Shown: positions 1 through 12,100, counted from the first letter of the stretch. The stretch is DNA of 64,000 nucleotides from Auriscalpium vulgare (GCA_019915015.1 JAHBBC010000013.1:496001-560000), one strand, 5' to 3'. The notes: generated by a model not told the origin, from the letters alone. Numbers and translations: made by a program.

Positions 1-192
1 GACAGGGTAGATGGGGCCGCGGCATCGCAGCAATGTGCTGCCGAACGGCCCGCCACAGTAGCGAGGCGAGTTTTGATGGGGAGTCAGGTACGTGTCCGTG
101 GACAGTGTGTCCTGCCGGAGATATGGGTCGCACGGGTCAAGTGTGCACGCCTGGGAAAAAATTCCAAAATACGGCGGCAAGGAACTCGAAGG

Positions 193-640
193 CTACTTGC
201 ATTGCCTCAAATCCAGTGGATATATTGAGGCTTCTGCGGGCTGCACTTTAGAATCAGCCATCCACGACCACGCCGAAAGCGCCTGGGAGCAATCTGGCGC
301 TGCATAGGTCCAAAAGTCCGCACTTGTCCCGGTACGCGCCGCTTCTCGCGCTGCCGCCGCCTCTTCGCCTTGACCCACTCGCACATGCTGCTCGACACCG
401 CACGTCACACTGACAAGCCGCGCTCCTGCAGCGTGCGAAGAGGATCGACCGCGAGCTCCACGAGCACGCCTGTGCCCGCCCCCAGGTGTGGTAGCCGAAG
501 TGCCGCAGCGCCGGTGGCAGCATCACGGGTGTTACGGGCTCGTTCACTTCGAGGGTCTTGAGCTAGACGAGCTGCTCCAGATTTTCCGCCGGCAGAATCT
601 GCCCCTGATCTGCAGCGAATGAAGCCGCCGGAGGACGCCA
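193..640 (-). pseudogene. 3' fragment of an F-box/LRR-type gene (paralogue of 2056-3103)
   Basis: Minus-strand reading gives broken stretches that match the C-terminal half of the gene at 2056-3103: LHSLQIRG against LQSLQIRG, LPPALRHFGYHTWG against LPTSLRHVGYHAWG, and LAVDPLRTL against LAVDPLRAL. The matches fall in different frames, so several indels have accumulated. Nucleotide similarity continues past the stop codon (shared CCTCAAATCCAGT at about 208 and 2018), so a genomic segment was duplicated, not just a transcript. I see no intact frame. It may belong with the F-box remnant just to its right, but that F-box differs in type from the one in the paralogue. Confidence 0.6.
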
Positions 641-849
641 AAATAAGGTGCTTGCATAGTGTCGCTGTTGATAGCACAAGAGCGTAGAGTCGCGGCGCGG
701 ATCCTCTCCTCGGCCTGCAGTGCTTCTCTGCCCATCTTTGCCCCTCCTTCCCATCCCTCCTCTTCTGGGGTGACGCGGTGACCCCACAACGGATCAGCAA
801 GGGACAAAACGCAGGCCAAACAACTGAGCACGAGCCGCTAGCTACAACA

Positions 850-1520
850 GGATGCGCGTCCTGGAGGGGGTTGGGATGTGGCAGAAATGATATTCGGCGT
901 GATAGTCGGCGCGCGCGATGCAATCGTGGAAGGTAGTGCGGGTGAGGGCGCTGGCCTGGGGTGGGGGGGAAGGCGACGACGAGTGGCGTCTTCTTCGCGC
1001 GCTCAGCGAAAGCATCTGCCCAGATGGGAAACATAGGCCCAGAGGCCACAGTGCTTGAGAGCGACATGGCGCCAGTGCCGGCAGATGTGCGTCACTGTGA
1101 GCCAACCCATTGGCGACTCTATCAGCGGTTGGTCGATCTCTGAGCAGAAAGCGAAGATGATCCGGAGGAGTTCGGGTGGGAGCCGTGTGACGGGGAGAAG
1201 GTAATTGCGCTTCTGACGCAGCGCACGCCGGGCGGCGCTCCAGGCCTTATCATCGACAGCGTACGCTTTTCGAAGCTCCTCTTTGACTACCTCGATTGCG
1301 TCCTCCTCTGCCTTGAGCCAGGCGCGGTGGGCGGCCTGCGCATCGCTGAGAGCATGCTCTGCGGCGTCGATGCTCGCAAAGGTCGCATGTGTGTAGGAGG
1401 AAGGAAGATGGGATGGTTCGAGCTGGGTGATCCTGCGGTGCGCGGTCTTAAGCCAGAGGGCGTCGTGGCCTTCGAGTCTATCATGCCGTCTGTCAGCAGA
1501 TTTGTCTGTCGGTCAAGGGA
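850..1520 (-). pseudogene. F-box protein gene remnant
   Basis: An open minus-strand frame from about 1520 to a stop at 1003 has no ATG near its start. It reads a charged, coiled-coil-like stretch (KAEEDAIEVVKEELRKAY) and then a clear F-box: RLPPELLRIIFAFCSE, GWLTVTHICRHWRHVAL and GLWAYVSH. This is the mushroom type, where the F-box follows a short coiled coil. The expected continuation (WADAFAERAKKTPLVVAF) is present but one frame away, and another shift follows, so the gene is broken at least twice. A GTAAGC donor near 1540 suggests that a first exon once lay upstream. F-box proteins serve as substrate adaptors of SCF ubiquitin ligases; this copy is probably dead. Confidence 0.6.
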
Positions 1521-2052
1521 GAATAGTCACCTTTCGCTTACGGGGCTCCCAGAGACTTGCATTGAGTAAAGAGATGTGGGGAGGCAGTCGTCGGTGGATT
1601 TGGAGAGTTGGGGGACGAAGGAAGGGAAGGTTTGTGCGGTTTGTGCGTCCATCATTCCAAGTCGAAGTAAGGCTGGATCGTTTCCACGAGTACCACATGC
1701 AGAGCATGCCTGTGTCCTGGGCTGGGCACGCGGGTCAGGAAGGCCGGAGAGCGAGAGTGAGGCGAGGCATCGACGCCACGCGGGAGAGTCAAGAGGAGGG
1801 TCGGGTCCGAGTCGGGTGGTGGCGCTACCTGATCATGCACCGGGCAGGGTTGACGGTGAGCCCGGATGCTCGGGGAAGCGGCAAGGCCCTGTGAGGGCGG
1901 GTGGCACGTGCGGTGTGCAATGTCGATGGTGGCCTGTAAAGCTTTTGAGCGATACATCGTAGAGGGCGCAAGAGACGGCTGCACCTTCGAGTTTAGCGAG
2001 GTGCTTGCGCCGCCTCAAATCCAGTCGACGTGTTGAGGATCCTGCCAGCTGC
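1521..2052. other. No gene recognised
   Basis: This gap between the two F-box remnants holds only short overlapping open frames on both strands. None resembles a family I know, and there is no clear splice-consistent model. It probably includes the downstream flank of the gene at 2056-3103. Confidence 0.4.
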
Positions 2053-2055
2053 ATA

Positions 2056-3103
2056 TCAGCACATGCACTCTACAACCACGGGCAAACGCACCTGGAAGGC
2101 ATAAGGCGTTTGATATCTCGCAAAGTCGACACTTCTGTCACGGCACATGGTTCTCAGTGCGGCCTGCACATGCCGCTCGACATAGCGCGTTACCGTAACG
2201 AGCCTCAGCTCCGGCAGCGCGCGAAGGGGATCGACCGCGAGCTCCGCGCTCGCGCCCGGCGGCGCGTCCCCCCAGGCGTGGTAGCCGACGTGCCGCAGTG
2301 ACGTAGGCAGCGTGACGTGTCGCCCGGGCAACCCGTGCACGACGAGGGTCTTGAGCTGGGTGAGCTGATTCAGGAGTGTCTGCGGTGGGAAGTCGCCCCT
2401 GATCTGCAGCGATTGAAGCTGCGGGAGGATGCCTGCGGAAGTGAGGTGTCGGCTCAGTGTGCTTGTCCAGCTTGGGCGGATCAGGCAGAGATAGCGGAGC
2501 GCGGGGAGGGGCTGCGAATGCGAGAGACAACGACGGGCGTTGCCTGCGGACATTTCGAAGGCCTCGATTGTGGGGGGAAGCGCAGCTATAGAGGATATAT
2601 CATCCACGACGATCATGCGCGCACTCGAGCACATGTTCACAACGCTGTGGACGGACTCCAAATTGTCATTACCGGAGAATTTGAGGACCACAGGGCTCAG
2701 CGGGATGGATTGTGGGTGTTCTTCCAGATCGGCACCCAAGGGCTTGTGGTGGGCATTCCAGTTCACAAACGATATGACATCGATGTGTCGGCAGAGCTCA
2801 AGCAATTGGAGCCAGAGTTCGCGGAAGCTGGATGCTGCCTGGTTGTATTCACAGATCGCGATGTGACGGACATGCGGGACGAGTTGCGGGCAGGTGCGGA
2901 GGGTGCGGAGAAGGAGAGGGATATTGCCACGGTCTTGCAAAGACGTGCATCGGATGCGGCGGAGGAGGAGGCGCTGAGCGGTGGGAGTCCACGCGCGGCA
3001 GACATGCGCGGAGGGTGGTATAGTCGATGGATGTGTGTTGAAATGACCGGAATATCCATTCTATGATGAGGATCTGGACATCGAGAGGGACTTCCGTCGC
3101 CAT
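2056..3103 (-). pseudogene. F-box-like / leucine-rich protein gene with one frame break
   Basis: The start at 3103 (MATEVPLDVQILIIEWIFRS) gives the N-terminal helix of a fungal F-box-like domain. The frame then runs off course at about 3000. The remaining domain (CRAWTPTAQRLLLRRIRC) and about 290 further residues continue in another frame to a stop at 2056-2058. The usual motif there is LRACALVCRAW; the sequence looks as if eight bases coding A-L-V have been lost, though a one-base change would also fit. The rest has the hydrophobic spacing of LRR-like F-box proteins (LPQLQSLQIRG, LTQLKTLVVHGLPG). If translated at all, the product would lack a joined F-box. A partial duplicate lies at 193-640. 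Confidence 0.6.
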
Positions 3104-4050
3104 GAGTGTGCTTTGACTGGGTCGCAAGCTGGAAGATTAACCGGCGATTGCACCCTTCTTTGAGCCTATATTACCGACGATGAGCATCAACGACCATGTA
3201 GAATAAAATGGCCTACTCACCGGATGAAGGAGGAGTTCCACACTTCTCCGAGTCCTCGCTGTCTCTCCCACTTCAAGTTGCTCAGGAACACCAACACTGT
3301 CAGCGTGATTCTCGAGGCTCCCCACAAACGAGCTGCTACATGGAATATGTCAATAATATGCTCAAGCTTTTGGGGACAGAGAACTGACCGATGAGCGCGA
3401 GGCGGCAGGATGCGACGGTGACGTTGGCACAGACGGTCACTGCAGCCTGGACGGGCAGCGCGGTGTGCAAGTTCAAGTTCCCACGCGTAGAGGCTGGTCC
3501 AGGCCCTTGCCAGCGGCCCGGTCAGACTCGTCAGACTCGGACTCCAAGTCATCCTTCACCGTACGTATTTGTCTCCAGTACGGGCATGGTCTGGTCATGA
3601 TGCGTCGATCTATGCGCTTTCTCACTCACTTAACATGCTGACTACCCATTCAACTTGAACGTCAGATTAGCTTCAAGTTTGCCCGCCAACCCGTTCGTAG
3701 AGCACGGTGTTGCAGTGATTCACCAGCTGTCGAGAGCGGAAAATATGATGGAGGAAGCACGAGCCCGTGTGCTCGAGTCTGGTAGGCATCGAGTATTTTC
3801 CGTGCTTCCAGCCTACCCAGGTTCCCAGTCTGCTACGCTCATACAAGGCCATACAACCCGCAGATCGCCTGACTACAGCTGCCGCGGTACGGGCAGGAAA
3901 TGGCGGAGGAGACATGTCCTGCACAAGCTCTAGGCCATGGTGAGTATGTACCTGCCGCTCTTACCTGCGTGTCCAAGGTGGGCTGACAGCATCTTGGCAG
4001 TGTCTCTATCCGAGTCGTACATGATGCGTGACCCCCGCGCTCTTGGCACC
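3104..4050. other. No gene recognised
   Basis: Several short open frames occur on both strands. Sequences such as CTCACTTAACATGCTGAC followed by CAG near 3635-3665 look like an intron 3' end on the plus strand, so exons of a decayed plus-strand gene may be present. I could not assign a family. Confidence 0.3.
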
Positions 4051-4780
4051 ACCGTTGTCTGCATACTAGATATAGAAGTAGAACGCACTTCGCAAGCCCA
4101 CGTTGTCGTCTTCCCCGTGATCGACGAGGACAGTATCGAAGCGGCCATGCACGACCTTGCCACGGGTGTCAATGTATGATGGGCGGGCATGCGCGGTGTC
4201 TTTCACATCGGGGGCCTCGTCGCGGCTTTGGGGGTCCTCAAGGGATAACTTGATCGTGTTGTAAGTGGACACCGTCACTGCCGAATCGGCGCACCTTCAT
4301 ACCCACAGCTTGGTTGGCAGCCTCCCGCGCAGTAAGATTCGGGTACCATTGGCGCAGAACGTAGCACATGAACGCCTCATCGAAGTCGCGCACGCCAAAG
4401 CGCGTGGACAGCTGCGCCAGCGTGACTGACTTGAAGTTAGGGATGCGCGCGATGTGAAGCCGGGGTGCTCGGCGAGGGGTTGAAACCTGCGTGCGGCCCT
4501 CGTTGCACGATTGCCAGTGCTCGTTGCTCTGTACGCCACGCGACAAAAACGGTATGCCGAACGATCCGCTCCCGCCGTTCGAGCCACTTGGTCATCTGTG
4601 GGTAGACGTCTTTGTGGTTTGTTGCGCGATACGCGTCCTTGGCGTAATCGATGTGGAGCCGTTCAGTTGCCTCCGTGTTGTATCCATCCGTGGTACCGAA
4701 CAGCTCGATGGAAAAGCGATAGTGGAGGAGGGAGTGTAGCTTAGGCAGATTGGCCTTCGACGTCGGCTCTGAACGCCGTG
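4050..4780 (-). pseudogene. C-terminal fragment of a Plavaka-type transposase
   Basis: Minus-strand frames match the C-terminal third of the intact Plavaka transposase at 21749-24820. The clearest match is the catalytic-Glu block: YNTEATERLHIDYAKDAYRA here against FNTEASERLHIDYAKDAYRA there, followed by a Trp-Leu-x-Arg-Arg motif. Further along, RFDTVLVDHG is the family's usual RFDTVLV block. The reading changes frame at least twice and the N-terminal two thirds are missing, so this is a dead relic. Its truncated end at about 4765-4790 touches the broken BTB gene. No terminal repeats were found. Confidence 0.75.
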
Positions 4781-4789
4781 ACGGACTGC

Positions 4790-5777
4790 CCATCATGGAC
4801 CTGCCGGATGACCCGGACGACGTCTCGCATTTCTTGAAGGCTCTGTACTTCCCGCAGTGCGTCTCCTCTCAATTATATGTGAGCACAAGCCGACTGAAAC
4901 AGTACAGGGAGACGCAACGTCACATACCCATCACATCACTCCCGATGAAAGAGCGCTGGTCTCATTTTCCCGCATCGTACTACGGCATCCTTCGTCTCAC
5001 CACAAAATATGACGCACAAGAGATTCGAAATCTTGTCATTCCTGTTCTCAAGGCACAGTGGCCGTCAACACTGAAGGTCTATGACTTGCTATTGGGAGAC
5101 ACCGCGGTCGATCACAAAGATCGTGTGTGTCCTGAATTTCAGTGCGGTGCGCTCAGATATATCTGTTTCGAATTCCCTGTTTCGCTCACTTGACATGCTG
5201 AATTCTAGCGAAAGTCATATCTTTGGCCTCGTCATGCTCCATCCCTGATATTCTCCCCTTCGCATTCTACGCATTGGCCTGCCGCATGCGATTCTCTCCA
5301 CCTCCGTCGACGGCTCCACACCTCGACGGAAGTTTCACCAGGCTCTGCCCCGAGGACCTGTGCCGACTCGTCACTGGTCTGGTCCGACTTGACGCTATCA
5401 TGAGAAGGGAACTTTTTGCAGTGACGTCCAACTGGACGGCGGACTGTCCACTGGTAGATTCGAATCAGCCAGGCCATGTTAGTGCATGCCAGGACATCGG
5501 TTACATCTGGGAAGACTCGGCTGCTAAAGACTATATCTTCGTCGCCGACCCCTTATATTTTCTTCTCCGCAAACAGGCGGAGTTGGCACGTCACAAGGAC
5601 CTCTGCGACCACTGTAGGAAACATATGACAACGAGCATCGGCACCCTGCGAGCAGCATTATGGAAACATCTTCCAACATATTTTGGTTTCGTGAGTGTCT
5701 TTTTTTCCGTCGCAGGTTAGCAGCTGACCATCTTCCAGAAAAATGGCCTCTTAGCGTCGTGGGGAGATTCCGTTTGA
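4790..5777 (+). pseudogene. BTB/POZ-domain gene, 5'-truncated
   Basis: Three exons can be read: up to 5146, 5209-5690 and 5739-5777 (stop), with introns of 62 and 48 nt and GTGCGC and GTGAGT donors. The protein keeps the second half of a fungal BTB domain (DGLPIMDLPDDPDDVSHFLK, ALYFP, then YYGILRLTTKYDAQEIRN) and the helical region after it (KVISLASSCSIPDILPFAFY, then C..CRKH and LPTYFGF). The first half, normally containing the 'F.VHR..L...S..F' strand, is absent. Sequence just upstream belongs to the Plavaka relic, so an insertion or deletion there probably removed the 5' end. BTB proteins of this kind often act as protein-interaction or ubiquitin-ligase adaptors. This copy should be non-functional unless an unseen upstream exon exists. 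Confidence 0.65.
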
Positions 5778-5999
5778 TTGTTTCTACTATCCAGCTTCTT
5801 CTCCTCTCTTGTTAGATTCAGTTGGCATCATCATATAAAATGCCCCACTAGTACTCTTCCTTTCACACACAATTGATGGATTGTCCCGCAGTCTTGACCT
5901 CAGAGCCACGGTAAGTATATCGCAGACATGTGTCAGGAAACACACAGCAAGCGGATGGCGCTTTGGTGCACTCTATGACGGCAGGAACACAGACGCTGG

Positions 6000-7539
6000 C
6001 TACACGCTCGCATACCCGCTCTTCCCTGGGACAACGTTCGCAGCCGGCCCGCCCTTCCCAAACATCGCGCGCAAGTCCCCGACAAGGGCCTCCGGCTGCT
6101 CGTGCGCAGCGAAGTGACCCCCGTGCTCGTGCTGCGACGTGTACACGACATTTTTCCACGCCTTGACCCAGCTTCGTGTATGCGCTGTCAGTTGCACGCG
6201 TAGGTGAGCCGGAGAAAATGTGATGCTCACGAAACTGGCGGGCGTATCAGCTCCTTGGGGAAGAACGACACACCGACAGGGACGGGCGAGTCCGGGCGAC
6301 TGACGGCGTGCGTAAACTCGTAGTAGATGCGCACTGACGCGGCTGGCCCGGCGCGCGAGAACCAGTACACCGAGATCCAGGTTAGCACTGTTCCACCTCA
6401 ATGAGTACCAGCTACGCTTGCACCAGCGCTGCCAGAACGCACCTTCGTCGTCGTCCCACGCGTAACCATCCGTCCAGGTTACGAGTTTCTCGTATATCCA
6501 CGCGAGGAGACCGACAGGCGAGTCGGCGAGCGCGTACCCGAGGGTCTGCGGGGTGGTCGACTGTTCCAAGTTGTACCCGCGCCCCTCTGCCATGAACCAC
6601 TGTGTGCGCGCAAGCCCGGCTTTCTCGAGCGCGGTGTAGGGCGTGACAAGGTGTTTGAGGTACTGGGTGGGGCTCGTGAGAAGCGCCGGAGGCGAATCCT
6701 CACTGGGATGCGCGTCTACATGAGAGCGGAAAGGCGGTGGGTTTGGATGGGCGTACCGAGGAAAATTGGTGTGCGAGGCTTTGACGTGCTCTGGGCCGTA
6801 TTCTGCGGCGGTGATGCGAGTCAACTGTTGGACTTAGTTAAAGGCGTTGGAATGAACAAGAAAAGGCCTACAATGTGCCCCCAGTCGCCGCCCTGGGTCA
6901 CATACTCGGTATATCCGAGAGATAGCATGACTTTGTGGAAGACCTAGGCCGGTGTATATGAGCACCCGAGACGAGCGATGTAAACGGCTACTATACTAAC
7001 CTCGGCGTAATGTTTTCCTTGGAACCCTGTCTTCTTGGGACCGTCTGAAAAGCCGAAGTTCGGAAGGCTGGGTGCGACAACATGAAAGCTCGGGTGGTCC
7101 GCAGACGACGCTATGAGGAGCGGGAGGATCTTGCGGACTTCAAGAAAGCTGCCCGGCCCTTCCGTTGCTATGTTAGCGATCTGATATTCGATTTGATGGA
7201 CACATGCGACGTACAACCGTGGACAAAGAGGAGCGGGATCGCACCGTCCACTTCGCTCTTCTGGTGTACGTAGTGCACATTTAGCACGCCGAAGCCGTCC
7301 ACTTCGATGTCGCGCGTGAACATTGGCAGCTCGTTCAACTTTGCCTCGTGCTCGCGCCAGTTATAGCCGTCTTGCCAGCGAGCCGCGAGGCGTTTCACGT
7401 CGGCGAGAGGCGCGCCGTAGGCCCACCCGGCTTCATCGAGCTCGTCAGGGAAGCGAGCATCCGAAAGCTTGCGTCGAAGGAGCGCAATGGCATCGTCGGG
7501 CACGGAGACTTTGAATGGTTGTTCGACGCCAGTTGTCAT
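6000..7539 (-). CDS. Epoxide hydrolase (microsomal-type alpha/beta hydrolase), intact
   Basis: Opens epoxides to vicinal diols; fungal members act in detoxification or secondary metabolism. Six exons (7539-7215, 7158-7001, 6943-6872, 6824-6443, 6387-6231, 6171-6000) join to exactly 421 codons plus stop; introns are 55-59 nt. Residues 1-100 form the EHN N-terminal domain. The oxyanion-hole motif HGWPGS (107-112) is completed only by splicing across intron 1. The nucleophile is Asp181 in QGGDWG, the acid is Glu358 in FFPKEL (as in mammalian microsomal enzymes; Aspergillus niger has Asp), and His384 lies in EHGGHFAA. Likely lid tyrosines are Tyr269 and Tyr334/335. No signal peptide or clear N-terminal membrane anchor is seen, so it is probably cytosolic. 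It is transcribed away from the neighbouring carboxypeptidase pseudogene. Confidence 0.92.
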
Positions 7540-8087
7540 GGATGATGCTTAACGACCTTGGGAGTAAAAGAATGGACCGACTCAGCCAACTGAAGCGTAT
7601 ATATTCGCCGACTTCGAGTCAGATCACAGTCGTCACATGACTGGACGTACATGCGTGAGCGTGGGATGGCCGCGATTCACTTTCCAAGCCGGCGTTTCTG
7701 GCGGAACGACTGCAAGGTCGGCAACTACATAGAAAAAGAACGTAAGATGGCTGCATCTCGGTTTAAACCAAGTCGAATGGATTTGGTCCAAGCTCACCTT
7801 GAGATGTCAGAGATTAACCCAGGAGACCCTTCAGCGAACTTTGCAGGACAATGGCAAGAGTGTTGCCAGAGGGATGTGAGAGGGCGTGACCGCAACGAGA
7901 GCAACTGTGGCCAGGCCCCGGACACTCCCAGCCTGAACACGAGTCGCGACATCAATCATCGATATTGCGTACTCGAGCTTCCTCTCACCACCTTTTCGAC
8001 ACTAGTACTTGCGCGCGCGACTTTGGTTCCAGGTTGAAAAGGGTCGCCGTCATCAGACAGCAATGGCGCCGAGGTACATATGTATGA
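7540..8087. other. Intergenic region, epoxide hydrolase promoter side
   Basis: This stretch lies between the epoxide hydrolase start and the first recognisable piece of the carboxypeptidase pseudogene. It must hold the hydrolase promoter. A 128-codon plus-strand frame (7651-8037) is open but resembles nothing I know and has no splice support. The first three exons expected for the carboxypeptidase twin are not here. Confidence 0.4.
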
Positions 8088-8148
8088 ATGCCGCAAAAGA
8101 CATAGCTGCATTTGTGGCGATATTCTTCGAACATTTTGCGTCCTTCAA

Positions 8149-8435
8149 CATCAGCAAAAGTGACGAAATATTATGGTGTTTATATTGAGTTATACTGATA
8201 TTGCCATGCAGATAAGGCAAGATAAGATATTCGGGCACGGCCATTACTGCTGTCTGAGCAGGGTATATGCACCCGATCTCTTTCACAAACACACAATCAT
8301 ACTGTCTGTATAACTCGTGCGTAGTACTGGGACCTGTTGAGCTGGTCCTTTTTCCAGAATGGAGTCATCGCTTTTTGAAGGGAAATAATATAACCTCATA
8401 TAATGTAATATAAGATTCTGGGGCTTTTGCTGATG
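8149..8435. mobile_element. 287-bp MITE with Plavaka-like terminal inverted repeats
   Basis: The element begins CATCAGCAAAAG (8149-8160) and ends with its exact complement CTTTTGCTGATG (8424-8435). Imperfect similarity continues inward (AAATATTATGG against AATCTTATAT). The interior is AT-rich and has no coding capacity. Comparison with the intact paralogue shows that the gene read straight across this point before insertion, with a 2-bp AA duplication. The termini resemble those of the Plavaka element at 20747-29174 (CATCAGGAAAAAC), also flanked by a 2-bp duplication, so it is probably a non-autonomous Plavaka relative. Confidence 0.8.
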
Positions 8436-8808
8436 AAAGGAAGGGCATTCCATATGGCCAGTGAATCTTACGGTGTTCGCCGGTCACCTCTTGTCCCCTG
8501 ACTTCCTCTCACGCGGATGATCAACTAGGGCCGCTACATTCCACTCTTTGCTTCTGCGGTCTACGACCAAAATGCCCTCCTCGTCGCGAACGGGTTAACC
8601 CCAATCAACCTGACGTCTGCTATGATCGGCACGTCTGACGCGGTCTTCCGCAGCAACCTGCTGACTGGGTTATGCAGGAAATGGCTTGACGGACTTTCAG
8701 AACATGCTCCTGTCATACTATGACGTACTCTGCTCCCCCGCCTCGGTGGCCCCGTCTTTCGATATCAAGTATGTCCTGCTTTACTTGGAGGTGGATGAGG
8801 AGTCTAAA

Positions 8809-9107
8809 TGTAGTGTATTCGGACCGGTCGTCCTACTTGGACGACCAGCATATGCGGAACCGCGGGTTCCAGGTAACGTTCGGAGCTGGGCTGAGGTGAA
8901 GTGGCTGTTCCTGGGGAACAGCCTCAGATCATTGATGGGATGGGATTATGTAAGAGTAGCATATATATATCCGTCCTCTACTTGGGAGAGGACATCTTTT
9001 GTACTTTCACTACTCGCGCCCCATCGAATCATACTCAGCCCACGTCGATATACGTGGGTACGATTCTACAGGCGTGACCACCTGAGTACAAGGGTATCGA
9101 CGTTACA
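8809..9107 (+). repeat. 5' LTR of the gypsy element
   Basis: 299 bp, TGTAGTG...CGTTACA. A TA-rich run (ATATATATAT at about 8960-8970) may serve as the TATA region. One base differs from the 3' copy. Confidence 0.95.
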
Positions 9108-9157
9108 CTTTTTTGAATCCCACCGGATTTAAAAGCGAATATATCGACCCTTCGAAC

Positions 9158-12100
9158 ATGGGACCCAAGAAACCCACACCCACCGGAGAACCTCGCCGCT
9201 CGTCTCGAGTGGCAAGGGTCTCTGGTACCTCTACCTCGCATACCGAGGGAAGGGGAAGTCGGTCTGGAGGCCCCGCTACGAGCAGCTCTGCGCCTGTGGC
9301 GACGAGCAACTCGATGCCAATGGCGACGAGTGGCTCTGCCCCCGCGGTACTGCCCGAGGCGATACCTCCGGATGCACTCCCTGATCCCGCGGATCACCGT
9401 GATCCCCGGGAAGAATCCGAGACATCGCCACGTCCGCCCGATAAAGGCAAAGGACGTGCGATTACCCCCGAAAATGAATCTGAGGATTCAGGGCAGGCTG
9501 AGGAGGAGGACTTTGACGTCGCCCCATTCGACGACGATATCCTCCGGGCCCCCCGCAATTCGCTGAATGACTTCAGCAACCCATACGCGCGGTTGGGCAG
9601 TCCCTCGCGAGCGAGAGGACCGGCCGGACCAACACCATCAGGCGGATCAGTGACCCGTTCCGAGCGGGAAGTCGAGGACACGATCCGCCCGGTCCGCGCG
9701 GACATCCCGTATACATTCGAGATGGACAGGCTCATGGGCAACGTACGCGACCAGCTGCAGGGCAGTGAGATGTTCGTGAAACAGATGGAGGAACTCTGGC
9801 AAGCGACCCGTGGGGTCATGCAGGAGACATCCACCAGCATCAGTAACGCATACAGGTCGCTCGCCGCCATCGAGTCAAAAATGCAGGGCACTACTCCTGA
9901 GGAGAAACCCCCCGCTGCCAATCGAGGCGCGGGATTGAAGTACGACACTACGGCGGACGATGCGGAAATGCCATCCAGTGGATGGACCAGGCCGGTCCGT
10001 GAGGACGGCGAGACGGCAGTCGATTTCGACATGCGCACTCGCGCGGCCGCCCGCCTTAATCGACACCGCCAGAGAGTGCACGAGCACTTCCTACCGCAAT
10101 TGCGGAAAGACACTCCTCGTCGGCGTATACAATTCGCGGACCGCCACTCTCCTGAGGAGGATGACAGCGATGACCATGATTCTCACTACGGAGACGGTCC
10201 ATCATACACGCGCGACAAACCAATCAGCGCAATGACTGCACAGTCCACGCGCTACGCGAGCTTAGAGCCGCAGAGTGTTCGCAGCGACCACATTGCGCGA
10301 CGCGTAGGACACCACAGTCACGGCGCCGCGGATCTGCGTCCTAAGGACACTACCACTAACCGCGTCGAAGCCCCACGGCTCCGCAATGCCACTGTATATA
10401 CACTAGAGCGTTTGGCTGCACTCATACGTGAACAAGTGGGCGAGCCGACATCCGCTCTGCTCGCGCAAGTGGCCAAAGCTTACAAGCTACCCATGCCCGG
10501 TTCGTACAACGGCGTCGATGACATCGACACGTTGGAGCTCTGGCTTGGGAAAGTATTGCGGTGGATGAGACTGTACCACGTCACAGGGCCAGACCGTGAT
10601 GCGGAACGCGTAGCTCTGCTCGGGTCCTTCCTTGACGGGGAAGCGGCCCGATGGTACACCCAAGAGGTGGAAGCCCCCACCCGAGCACACCGTGCCTGGA
10701 CATTCGAGGACATCATCGCCGCGATGTACTCCCGATTCATCCACCGTGCCTCAGCACAGACGGCTGCGTCCCGGTTTATGGCGTCGCGCTTTTCCCGAAG
10801 CAAAGGCATTGCGGGATTCTTCAGTGAACTGAAGGAGCGAGCCTCACGCATGGTGGAACAGCCGGATGAATATACATTCAAACGACTGTTCCTCAGCGGA
10901 CTTCCGGAGGAGTACAACGATGTACTGCTGCGAGTGCGCGGGCTGTCGGCCGAATACTCTGATATGAACGCGCTCCTTGAAGCCTCACTCGAAATCGAGG
11001 AAGGCAGCAAGATTATGAGCAAGTTCCGCGACTCGCGACAGAGCACGGCGCCCGCGCGCACCACTGATAAATCAGTGGAACACACCCGGAAGTCGACCGC
11101 GACCTCGAGTGCGACTGCGCGGCGGGTGAGGCCGTCCCGAGGACAGACTCAGACCGCCCGGGTCGGCCAATCCTCATCTCGGACACGCACGGGAAGTGGC
11201 CCAGAGAGACCTCGTCCCGACAGTACCCCCCACCCGCAGAAGCTACAGGGCCGTCCCGGTGGACAGCCCCGTGCCGCGGTAGGCAAGGATGGTAAACCTG
11301 TAACGTGTTTTGGATGCGGACAGACGGGACACTACTCGAGTGACCCCACTTGCCTGCAATTCGGCAAACCCCGCATGTTTGCCTCTAGAGTAGTCGATGA
11401 CAACTCGGAGGACGACCAATCGGGGGAACCTGAGACGCAGGGCAACGAGTCATCCCCTGGGGACGATGAGCGTGCCGACGACGACAAAGAGACTCCTGAG
11501 GAGCGCTGGGCGTCGTCAGACGACTACGTCGAAGATATGGAATATCTAGACCCCCCGTCAGAGGATGACGAGGGGCCCCCACTCCGTCTCGCAAGCATGC
11601 ACATGTTCTCGATGAGAGCCACACCCGCAAGCGACGAGGAGGACAACGCAACCTCGGGCTCGGACTTTGACGACATGCCTGGACTGGTAGAGCTGGGGCC
11701 AGCCCCCACACAGCAGGCTGTCGACCTGGGACGGCTATTGGGGGAGGACGCCGTACGGTACCTGCAGCGGATGATCCCAATCGGATTGCCCGGTCCTGCA
11801 TACCCTGTACCAGGCCCCTCGCGCCCAATACCAGGGCCATCCCGCGTCAACAGAATCGCGCCCCCAAGATCATACTCCCCGCCTGACTCCCCGGGAACTG
11901 GGATCGAAAGCATGGTGCGAGCCGCGCTTTTGCTCGGTCACGCACCGGGCCCAAACCCACAGAATACGGTGCCGGGAGTCGTCGATGGCAACGAGTTCGC
12001 CGGTTACCCCAGGGAGTACGGGTTCACGTACGCTCAGCACCAGGCGGACGGGTTGCGACGCTGGCGAGGTACGGGGCTCCCAATGCGCCCTGGAATACCT

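Noticed and set aside
405..1067. 220-codon minus-strand ORF
   Set aside because: Mixes out-of-frame F-box remnant sequence with neighbouring DNA; it is not one gene.
7651..8037. 128-codon ORF upstream of the epoxide hydrolase gene
   Set aside because: No recognisable domain, no splice context, and it lies in expected promoter DNA.
9394..10113. 239-codon antisense ORF in gag
   Set aside because: Shadow of the GC-rich gag frame; no homology or splice support.
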